The notes under the pieces: model-generated
Database searches by the model: none
What the model was told of the DNA's origin: nothing
Seen by the model: only the letters and a program-made list of their open reading frames with translations
Made by a program: the position numbers and the translations under genes
Origin: Laedolimicola sp934402125
GTDB taxonomy: Bacteria > Bacillota > Clostridia > Lachnospirales > Lachnospiraceae
Reading direction: 5' to 3'
Assembly: GCF_052065835.1 (NCBI RefSeq)
Contig: NZ_JBQHTG010000003.1
Span: forward strand, 1 to 64,000
DNA: 64,000 nucleotides
In this document: positions 57,815 through 64,000 of the stretch, piece by piece
Layout: every line of letters begins with the position of its first letter
How positions within the stretch are numbered: the first letter of the stretch is position 1

Positions 57815-58903
57815 ATGATTTCAAATCAGGTATTACAGAACACGATAGACGGGCTCAAGGGCATTACCAGGATCGATCTTTGCATCATTGACACAGAAGG
57901 AAAGGTACTTGTGTCCACATTTCCGGAGGCAGACGCCTATACAGGCTCTGTAATGGCTTTCATAGATTCTCCGGCGGACAGTCAGGTGATTCAGGGCTTC
58001 CAATTCTTTAAAATATTTGACGACAATCAGCTGGAATATATTCTTCTGCTGAACGGCGGAAGCGAGGATGCTTATATGATTGGCAAGCTGGTGGTATTCC
58101 AGATCCAGAATTTACTGGTTGCATATAAGGAGCGTTTCGATAAAGATAATTTTATCAAGAACCTGCTTCTGGACAACCTGCTTCTGGTAGATATTTACAA
58201 CCGTGCCAAGAAGCTGCATATCCAGACAGAGGTGCGCAGGGCAGTCTTTGTCATTGAGACGGGCCGGGAGGAGGATACGGCTTCCCTGGAAAATGTACGC
58301 ACCCTGTTTGGAGCCAAGTCCCATGATTTTATCACGGCGGTGGACGAGAAGAATATCATCGTGGTGAAGGAGCTGGCGGATAACGAAGGTTATCCGGAGC
58401 TGAACCGGACAGCCAGGGTTATCTGCGATCTACTGAACAACGAAGAGGGCGAAAGGGTACACGTGGCTTACGGCACAATCGTAGGAGAGATTAAGGAAGT
58501 GTCCCGTTCTTATAAAGAGGCGAGAATGGCTCTTGACGTCGGCAAGATTTTCTTTGATGAGAAGGATGTTGTTGCGTACAGTACGCTGGGTATCGGCCGT
58601 CTGATTTATCAGCTTCCGATTCCGCTGTGCAAAATGTTTATCCGGGAAATCTTTGACGGCAAGTCTCCGGATGATTTTGATGAGGAGACGCTGACTACCA
58701 TCAACAAGTTTTTTGAAAACAGCCTGAATGTGTCCGAGACCTCCAGACAGCTTTATATCCACCGGAATACGCTGGTGTACCGCCTGGATAAGCTGCAGAA
58801 GAGTACCGGCCTTGATCTTCGGGTGTTCGAGGACGCGATTACCTTCAAGATTGCGCTGATGGTAGTAAAGTACATGAAGTACATGGAATCCATGGAATAT
58901 TAA
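57815..58903 (+). CDS. PucR/CdaR-like transcriptional regulator
   Basis: A 362-residue regulator. The N-terminal 125 residues form a putative sensor (L-C-I-I-D-T-E-G-K-V-L-V-S-T near 23-36, resembling a sugar-diacid or PAS-like sensory fold). The middle part is degenerate GGDEF-like (V-H-V-A-Y-G-T-I-V-G-E, then S-Y-K-E-A-R-M-A-L near 230). The C-terminus is the PucR-type HTH_30 (F-F-E-N-S-L-N-V-S-E-T-S-R-Q-L-Y-I-H-R-N-T-L-V-Y-R-L-D-K-L near 305-334). The inducer is unknown. It lies 22 bp upstream of ftsE with no terminator between, so it may be cotranscribed with the cell-division genes. AAGGAGCGGAG precedes the ATG. Confidence 0.82.
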   Translation: MISNQVLQNTIDGLKGITRIDLCIIDTEGKVLVSTFPEADAYTGSVMAFIDSPADSQVIQGFQFFKIFDDNQLEYILLLNGGSEDAYMIGKLVVFQIQNLLVAYKERFDKDNFIKNLLLDNLLLVDIYNRAKKLHIQTEVRRAVFVIETGREEDTASLENVRTLFGAKSHDFITAVDEKNIIVVKELADNEGYPELNRTARVICDLLNNEEGERVHVAYGTIVGEIKEVSRSYKEARMALDVGKIFFDEKDVVAYSTLGIGRLIYQLPIPLCKMFIREIFDGKSPDDFDEETLTTINKFFENSLNVSETSRQLYIHRNTLVYRLDKLQKSTGLDLRVFEDAITFKIALMVVKYMKYMESMEY

Positions 58904-58925
58904 GCTACGGCTGAGGAGTGAAAAA

Positions 58926-59615
58926 ATGATTGACATGCAAAATGTGACAAAGTCCTATGCCACCGGCGTGCAGGCCTTAAACGGCGTGACCCTGCACATT
59001 GACAAGGGCGAATTTGTCTTTATCGTAGGAAACAGCGGTTCCGGCAAGTCCACGCTGATCAAGCTGCTTCTGAAGGAGCTTGAGCCAAGCTCCGGAACCA
59101 TCAAGGTAAACGGAATCAATCTGAACCGGATGAAGGCGAAGGCGATTCCCAAATACCGCAGAAAGCTGGGTGTGGTATTTCAGGACTTCCGTCTTCTGAA
59201 GGATCGGAACGTCTATGAAAATATCGCCTTTGCGCAGCGGGTTATCGCTACGCCCACCAAGGATATCCGGAAAAATGTGCCGAAGATGCTTTCCCTGGTA
59301 GGCCTGGCGGAGAAGTACAAGTCTTTCCCGAAGCAGCTCTCCGGAGGAGAACAGCAGAGAGTTGCCCTGGCGAGGGCACTGGTAAACCGGCCGAATATTC
59401 TACTGGCCGACGAGCCTACCGGTAATCTGGATCCGAAGAATTCCAGAGAGATTATGAAGCTTCTGGAGACCATCAACGAGCGTGGTACGACCGTGCTGGT
59501 GGTAACGCATAACCAGGAGATTGTAGATCAGATGAAGAAACGGGTAATTGTCATGAACAAAGGCGTCATAATCAGTGACGAGCGCAACGCTGGGTACACA
59601 CAGAATGCGAATTAG
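58926..59615 (+). CDS. ftsE: Cell-division ATP-binding protein FtsE
   Basis: The ATPase of the FtsEX complex, which activates peptidoglycan hydrolases at the cell surface. The 229-residue protein has Walker A G-N-S-G-S-G-K-S-T (about 36-44), signature L-S-G-G-E-Q-Q-R-V-A-L-A-R-A-L, Walker B I-L-L-A-D-E-P-T-G-N-L-D-P and the V-V-T-H-N switch. It starts M-I-D-M-Q-N-V-T-K-S-Y, typical for FtsE. Its last 11 bases overlap the ftsX start, indicating coupled translation. Confidence 0.96.
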   Translation: MIDMQNVTKSYATGVQALNGVTLHIDKGEFVFIVGNSGSGKSTLIKLLLKELEPSSGTIKVNGINLNRMKAKAIPKYRRKLGVVFQDFRLLKDRNVYENIAFAQRVIATPTKDIRKNVPKMLSLVGLAEKYKSFPKQLSGGEQQRVALARALVNRPNILLADEPTGNLDPKNSREIMKLLETINERGTTVLVVTHNQEIVDQMKKRVIVMNKGVIISDERNAGYTQNAN

Positions 59616-60513
59616 TTCCATCGGCTACTGCCTGAAGCAGGGCCTGAAAAATATCTGGCGTAACAAAATGTTTTCCCTGGCGTCGGTTGCCACTATGTCT
59701 GCCTGCATTTTCCTGTTTGGGATCTTTTTCTGTGTGGTAGAAAATTTCCAGTATATGGTAAAAGAAGCGGAAAAATCCGTAGCAGTTACCGTATTCTTTG
59801 ACGAAGGAATGTCCGAGGAGGACATTCAGGCTATTGGTGAAAAAATCCAGGCCCGGAGCGAGGTGTCCGAGGCAGTCTTTGTATCCGCGGAGGAATCCTG
59901 GGAACAGTATAAGGCGATTTACTTTAAAGATAACCCCCAGCTTGCGGAGGGCTTTGCAGATGATAATCCGCTGGCCAATCAGGCCCATTATGAGATTTAT
60001 TTGAAGAATGTGGAACAGCAGGAGAGCCTGGTAGAATGGCTGGGCAGCGTGGAAGGTGTCCGTAAGATTAATCAGTCTGCCCAGGTGGCAGATATTCTGA
60101 CGAATTTCAATATGCTGATTGGTTATATTTCTGTAGCAGTGATTATTTTGCTGCTGTGCGTATCGGTCTTCCTGATCAGCAATACGGTCACCATCGGTAT
60201 CGCGGTCCGCAAAGAAGAAATTGCGATCATGAAGCTAATCGGAGCCACCAACGGCTTCGTCAAGGCCCCCTTCGTAGTGGAGGGTATCATCATCGGAATC
60301 CTGGGTGCTGCTTTCCCGCTGGCGCTGCTGTATTATCTGTATACACAGCTTGTGGGCTTTGTGGGAGATAAGTTCAATGCGCTGACAGGGCTTCTGCAGT
60401 TCCTTCCGGTAAATGAAATGTTCCGGATTCTGCTTCCGGTGGGCCTGGCGCTGGGCGTGGGTATCGGCTTCTTCGGCAGCTTCTTTACGATACGGAAGCA
60501 CCTGAAGGTTTAG
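59605..60513 (+). CDS. ftsX: Cell-division permease-like protein FtsX
   Basis: The membrane partner of FtsE. The 302-residue protein begins R-I-S-S-I-G-Y-C-L-K-Q-G-L-K-N-I-W-R-N-K-M-F, the usual FtsX start. It has one N-terminal membrane helix, a large extracellular loop (about 45-165) that should contact the M23 protein encoded next, and three C-terminal helices (A-V-I-I-L-L-L-C-V-S-V-F-L-I-S-N-T-V and others). The ATG at 59605 is preferred over an upstream GTG (59575) because it matches the family start. It does not pump a substrate but transmits ATP-driven motion to hydrolases. Confidence 0.95.
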   Translation: MRISSIGYCLKQGLKNIWRNKMFSLASVATMSACIFLFGIFFCVVENFQYMVKEAEKSVAVTVFFDEGMSEEDIQAIGEKIQARSEVSEAVFVSAEESWEQYKAIYFKDNPQLAEGFADDNPLANQAHYEIYLKNVEQQESLVEWLGSVEGVRKINQSAQVADILTNFNMLIGYISVAVIILLLCVSVFLISNTVTIGIAVRKEEIAIMKLIGATNGFVKAPFVVEGIIIGILGAAFPLALLYYLYTQLVGFVGDKFNALTGLLQFLPVNEMFRILLPVGLALGVGIGFFGSFFTIRKHLKV

Positions 60514-60536
60514 AAAGTTAAGAAAAGGAAAAACGG

Positions 60537-61796
60537 ATGAAAAGAACGCGTGTGGTAAGCGCACTTCTGATAGCGGCGCTTGCGGTTGGCTGTATTTTCA
60601 CAAAGGATAATCTGAGGGTATCGGCGACAGAGGCACAGATTTCTACGGACGGATCTGATGCGAAGACCACCCGGACGGAGAAAATTGACACCAGCGATCT
60701 GGAGGATAAAAAGCAGGATACGCTGGATAAGATCAAGGATATCAAGTCCGATATCAGCGATGTGAAAAAGAAAATTTCCGATTTGAAGAACAGTAAGAGC
60801 AATCTGGAAACTTATATTTCCAAGCTGGACACGGAGGCCAATGATCTGGCAAAGCAGATCGAACGGCTGAACGGAGATATTGCGGTAAAAAAAGAAGAAA
60901 TCACAGTGGCAGAGGGCGAACTGGAGGAAGCAATCGCGACGGCGGACCGGCAGTATGAGGATATGAAGAAACGGATTCAGTACCTCTATGAGAACGGGAA
61001 TCCTTCCTATCTGGAATTGCTGCTGACGTCGGAAAGCATGGCGGATTTTCTGAACAAATCCAGCTATGCGGAGCAGGTGACAGCCTACGACCGGAGCATG
61101 CTGGAGGAATATATCGCCCAGAAGCAGGCGGTAGAGGAAAAGAAAAAGCAGCTGGAAGCTGAGAAGGAAGAGCTGGATGCCATGGCGGACGCGGCCGCTG
61201 AGCAGAAGAAGACCGTGGATGCGTTGATCAAGACCAAGACAGCCCAGATTCAGAGTTATCAGAGCCAGATCGACAGTGAAAACAGTAACGCGGAGGAATA
61301 TAAGGCAGATCTGGCCAAGCAGCAGAAGCTGCTCGATCAGATTGAGCAGCAGATTGCGGCGGCAGCGGCAGCCAACGCCCAGGACGGCGACGGCGACGGC
61401 GGAGCCTCCGGCTTTCTGTGGCCCTGTCCCAGCAGCAAACGGATCACCAGCGGCTTTGGAAACCGCGCCCAGCCTACGGCAGGCGCGTCAACCAACCATA
61501 AGGGCATCGATATCGGTGCTTCCTACGGAGCGTCGATTATAGCTGCGGCAGGCGGACGGGTGACTACAGCTACTTACAGCAGCTCTGCAGGCAATTACAT
61601 TGTTATTTCCCATGGAAACGGTCTGTCTACCGTATACATGCACTGCTCTGCATTGTATGTGAGCGCCGGGCAGACGGTGAGCGCCGGACAGTCCATCGCC
61701 GCAGTAGGCTCTACCGGATATTCTACCGGCAACCATTTGCATTTTGGCGTGATCAAGAATGGAAGTTATGTAAACCCGCTGGGTTATGTAGGCTAG
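60537..61796 (+). CDS. EnvC-like M23 peptidoglycan hydrolase with coiled coil
   Basis: A 419-residue secreted protein. A signal peptide (about 1-30) precedes a long coiled coil (about 55-285, e.g. I-K-D-I-K-S-D-I-S-D-V-K-K-K-I-S-D-L-K) and a LytM/M23 domain (about 300-419). The zinc ligands H-K-G-I-D and H-L-H-F are intact, with a catalytic-type Y-M-H. Unlike E. coli EnvC, whose LytM domain is degenerate, this protein should be an active endopeptidase. The neighbours FtsE and FtsX suggest it is the hydrolase controlled by them, comparable to CwlO or PcsB in function. Confidence 0.92.
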   Translation: MKRTRVVSALLIAALAVGCIFTKDNLRVSATEAQISTDGSDAKTTRTEKIDTSDLEDKKQDTLDKIKDIKSDISDVKKKISDLKNSKSNLETYISKLDTEANDLAKQIERLNGDIAVKKEEITVAEGELEEAIATADRQYEDMKKRIQYLYENGNPSYLELLLTSESMADFLNKSSYAEQVTAYDRSMLEEYIAQKQAVEEKKKQLEAEKEELDAMADAAAEQKKTVDALIKTKTAQIQSYQSQIDSENSNAEEYKADLAKQQKLLDQIEQQIAAAAAANAQDGDGDGGASGFLWPCPSSKRITSGFGNRAQPTAGASTNHKGIDIGASYGASIIAAAGGRVTTATYSSSAGNYIVISHGNGLSTVYMHCSALYVSAGQTVSAGQSIAAVGSTGYSTGNHLHFGVIKNGSYVNPLGYVG

Positions 61797-61834
61797 GTGG
61801 AATTGGACGAAGGATAAGGACATATACTGGAATT

Positions 61835-63052
61835 ATGGAAAACAAGAAGCAGTTTATCAGGGGAATCGCCGTCGGTGTGGTGGTAACTGCGCTGGTGGCC
61901 GGAGGAGCCTTCTTTGGCAGCAGGGCTCTGACAAAGGTGTCGGATGACAGAAAAACAGAAAGCGGCCAGATGAATCTGACAAGCTCAGAGGTGGAGGGAA
62001 AGCTTACCGAGATTGAGGCGCTGGTCCAGAAGTACTATCTGAATGAGATTGATACGGAAAAAGTGGAAAATTATCTCTATAAGGGTATGATTGCCGGCCT
62101 GGACGACGCCTATGCAGCTTACTACACAGAGGAAGAATACAAAAGCATGATAGATTCCACCAACGGAAGCTATTTTGGCATTGGCGTGGAAATGAGCCAG
62201 AATATGACCACCGGAATCATCACCATTACCCGTGTCTTTGAGGGCTCGCCTGCGGAAGAGGCCGGACTTCTTCCGGGAGATCTCATTTACAAGGTGCAGG
62301 ATACAGAGGTGACCGGAGAGGATCTGACCAAGGTGGTTTCCATGGTAAAGGGAGCGGAAGGTACGACGGTTCCGATTTCCGTAGCCAGGGAAGGGGAAAA
62401 CGATTATCTGACCTTTGACGTGGAACGCAGAACCATTGAGATCTCTACGGTAGAGCACAGGATGCTGGACGGCAATATCGGCTATATTTCCATCGCCAGC
62501 TTTGATGATGTGACGGTCAATCAGTTCCTGACCGCTCTGGAGGATCTGGAAAATCAGGGCGAGACTGCGCTGATTATCGACCTTCGCAACAACGGAGGCG
62601 GCCTGGTGTCCAGCGCGGGCAGCATTCTCGACCGCCTGCTTCCGGAAGGGCTGATTGTATACACAGAAGACAAATACGGCAACCGGGAGGAACTGAAGTC
62701 CGACGCCGAGAACTATTTCGATAAACCGTTGGCTGTCCTGGTCAATGGAAACAGCGCCAGCGCTTCGGAAATCTTCGCCGGGGCCATCAAGGATTACGGA
62801 ATCGGCACGCTGGTGGGAACCCAGACCTTTGGCAAGGGCATTGTCCAGAAGGTGTATCCCTTAAGCGACGGTACGGCTGTGAAGCTGACCGTATCCAAGT
62901 ATTATACGCCCAAGGGCAACAATATCCACGGAATCGGCATAGCGCCCGACGTGGAGGTGGAGCTGGACGCGGACGTGGCCAACGCGATCACGATTCCGGA
63001 GGAGAAGGATAACCAGCTTCAGAAGGCTGTGGAGATCTTAACAGAAAAATAG
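61835..63052 (+). CDS. S41-family C-terminal processing peptidase (CtpA/CtpB type)
   Basis: A 405-residue membrane-anchored or secreted serine protease. It has an N-terminal membrane helix (about 9-30), a PDZ domain (about 95-180: I-G-V-E-M-S-Q-N, G-S-P-A-E-E-A-G-L-L-P-G-D), and an S41 catalytic domain with I-I-D-L-R-N-N-G-G-G-L near 248. The catalytic Ser-Lys pair lies in N-S-A-S-A-S-E-I-F and G-T-Q-T-F-G-K-G-I (about 309 and 334). Such enzymes trim C-termini of envelope proteins and often follow ftsEX in Firmicutes, where they could process the neighbouring hydrolase. A terminator follows. Confidence 0.93.
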   Translation: MENKKQFIRGIAVGVVVTALVAGGAFFGSRALTKVSDDRKTESGQMNLTSSEVEGKLTEIEALVQKYYLNEIDTEKVENYLYKGMIAGLDDAYAAYYTEEEYKSMIDSTNGSYFGIGVEMSQNMTTGIITITRVFEGSPAEEAGLLPGDLIYKVQDTEVTGEDLTKVVSMVKGAEGTTVPISVAREGENDYLTFDVERRTIEISTVEHRMLDGNIGYISIASFDDVTVNQFLTALEDLENQGETALIIDLRNNGGGLVSSAGSILDRLLPEGLIVYTEDKYGNREELKSDAENYFDKPLAVLVNGNSASASEIFAGAIKDYGIGTLVGTQTFGKGIVQKVYPLSDGTAVKLTVSKYYTPKGNNIHGIGIAPDVEVELDADVANAITIPEEKDNQLQKAVEILTEK

Positions 63053-63060
63053 AGAGTGGA

Positions 63061-63093
63061 AACCCTGTTCGGAGGATTGCGGACAGGGTTTTT
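63061..63093 (+). terminator. Terminator of the ftsEX cluster
   Basis: AACCCTGT (63061-63068) pairs with ACAGGGTT (63083-63090), extended by T-G and C-G pairs, and followed by three more T after the stem. Confidence 0.8.
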
Positions 63094-63423
63094 ATCTGCA
63101 AATCATAAAATATTCTAAAAAGTCATAAAAATCTGTAAAACCCCATGTGACATAACATGCATACAAAACATAAAAATTCAAAACGTTCATATAAATGAAG
63201 TAATTTAGTCAAAATGCAAAAAGATTGTTTTTAAATTCGTGCAATAAGCACAGAAAATTTGTTTAATGCTACAAAAATATCAAAACATACATAAAATGAA
63301 CATAAAATATTGCAAAACGTTCATATAAAACCTTGCAAGATAAGAGGTGATTTTGTATGATAAGCACATAAGAAAAAAGAAACCAAGAATATAAATATCC
63401 AAGAAGAAAGGGAGATTTGAGAA
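63094..63423 (+). promoter_or_regulatory. AT-rich region upstream of ulaG with 17-bp direct repeats
   Basis: About 330 bp, strongly A-rich, with CAAAACGTTCATATAAA repeated exactly at 63179-63195 and 63313-63329. The first copy runs into TTCAT-ATAA-ATGAA, a small palindrome. ATGAAC (63296-63301) is a further inverted half of the second copy. These look like operators for a regulator of ulaG. No clear -35/-10 pair was identified with confidence, and no ORF longer than a few codons is plausible. Confidence 0.45.
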
Positions 63424-64000
63424 ATGTCCAAAATTAGTGAAATGACAAGAGACAGCTGGATCAAAAGCACCTTTCCGGAGTGGGGAACCTGGCTCGTAGA
63501 AGATATCGAGAACGAGGTTGTAGCTCCCGGAAACGTGGCTATGTGGTGGCTGGGATGTACCGGCGTATGGTTTAAGACACCGGCTGACACCAATATCACC
63601 ATCGACCTGTGGTGCGGAAACGGTAAGAGAACCCACGGCGACAACAAGATGAAGCCGGGCCATCAGATGGCAAATATGTGCGGCGGACGTTTGATGCAGC
63701 CGAACCTGAGAAACGTACCCTTCGTCATTGACCCGTTTGCTTTCAAGCATGTGGACGCAGTTCTGGCAACCCATTACCATCAGGATCATATGTCTGCAGA
63801 GTGGGCAGCACATGTAATCCAGAGCGGAATGACTACGACCGATGAGAACGGCAAAGAGATTCCGGTACCCTTCATCGGACCGAAGAAGTCTGTAGAGACC
63901 TGGGTAAAATGGGGCGTTCCGGAAGACCGCTGCATTACTGTAAAGCCGGGCGATACCATCAAGATCAAGGACCTGGAGATCGTTGCTCTGGACAGCTTTG
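63424..64000 (+). CDS. ulaG: L-ascorbate-6-phosphate lactonase UlaG (5' part)
   Basis: A metallo-beta-lactamase-fold lactonase that opens L-ascorbate 6-phosphate. The visible 192 residues follow E. coli UlaG almost block by block: a start S-K-I-S-E-M-T-R-D-S-W-I, S-T-F-P-E-W-G, A-M-W-W-L-G-C-T-G, Q-P-N-L-R-N-V-P-F-V-I-D-P-F-A, then the metal motif T-H-Y-H-Q-D-H-M (His117, His119, Asp121, His122), P-F-I-G-P-K and C-I-T-V-K-P-G-D. About half of the gene lies beyond the window edge. AAAGGGAG is 9 nt before the ATG. The ascorbate PTS and other ula genes may follow but cannot be seen. Confidence 0.92.
   Translation, partial: MSKISEMTRDSWIKSTFPEWGTWLVEDIENEVVAPGNVAMWWLGCTGVWFKTPADTNITIDLWCGNGKRTHGDNKMKPGHQMANMCGGRLMQPNLRNVPFVIDPFAFKHVDAVLATHYHQDHMSAEWAAHVIQSGMTTTDENGKEIPVPFIGPKKSVETWVKWGVPEDRCITVKPGDTIKIKDLEIVALDSF

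Noticed and set aside
63358..63372. Four-codon ORF after AAGAGGTG upstream of ulaG, as leader peptide
   Set aside because: Too short, with no attenuator hairpin behind it.

Overview
The window reads as chromosome of a moderately GC-rich, endospore-forming member of the Firmicutes, most likely a Lachnospiraceae-type gut Clostridium. Support comes from strong AGGAGG ribosome binding sites, sigma-A promoters with TATAAT, a valine T-box, complete spoIIA and spoVA gene sets, a GdpP/L9/DnaB block, CUT2-type sugar uptake and a UlaG-like lactonase. No rRNA, tRNA, CRISPR array, insertion sequence or phage gene was seen. Base 1 starts in an almost pure C tract that looks like a contig-end artefact.

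Layout. 0.1-3.7 kb: a small hypothetical gene (minus), rpsF-ssb-rpsR, and a SUV3-like RNA helicase. 4.1-11.5 kb: an arabinose cassette (lipoprotein binding protein, permease, double ATPase, permease, GntR/LacI-type AraR, AraA). 11.7-16.2 kb: gdpP-rplI-dnaB and a MerR-like regulator. 16.2-16.9 kb: divergent small ferredoxin and DUF1858 genes. 17-22.3 kb: an RND efflux pair with its TetR repressor and a visible operator. 22.5-32.7 kb: a hypothetical gene, a secreted metallophosphoesterase, T-box-valS, an LtaS-like sulfatase, folC, a 48-residue ORF and a zinc-ribbon/TPR membrane protein. 32.9-34.4 kb: spoIIAA-spoIIAB-sigF. 34.4-37.2 kb: an amino-acid ABC transporter behind an attenuator-like leader. 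37.2-45.9 kb: the spoVA genes, split into [50-residue ORF, spoVAB, spoVAC] and [spoVAA, spoVAD, spoVAE] by a four-gene block (NhaC-family transporter, PatB/MalY-type C-S lyase, molybdopterin oxidoreductase, four-cluster ferredoxin subunit). 46-50.6 kb: DegV, a TPR/P-loop protein and a MATE exporter. 50.6-55.9 kb: a PfkB-type sugar-phosphate kinase (minus), an autoregulated TetR, a cytoplasmic GH13 enzyme and glgB. 55.9-57.5 kb (minus): an FMN_bind-like protein and a YitT protein, with a 134-nt nested hairpin between them. 57.8-63.1 kb: a PucR/CdaR-like regulator, ftsE, ftsX, an M23/EnvC-like hydrolase and an S41 protease. 63.4 kb to the end: the 5' part of ulaG.

How the parts fit. SpoIIAA/SpoIIAB control sigma F. 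Forespore-type promoter matches with the same geometry lie before both spoVA halves, while the inserted block has its own sigma-A promoter and its own terminator, so it appears to be an independent metabolic unit placed within a sporulation locus. Its contents (importer, cytosolic molybdo-reductase with ferredoxin subunit, PLP C-S lyase) suggest uptake, reduction and cleavage of an S-oxidised or S-substituted cysteine-type compound. That is an inference, and it is the most interesting candidate system in the window. Several unexplained RNA structures (leaders at 34.5 and 38.35 kb, intergenic structures at 32.8, 51.7 and 56.5 kb) are the other notable content.
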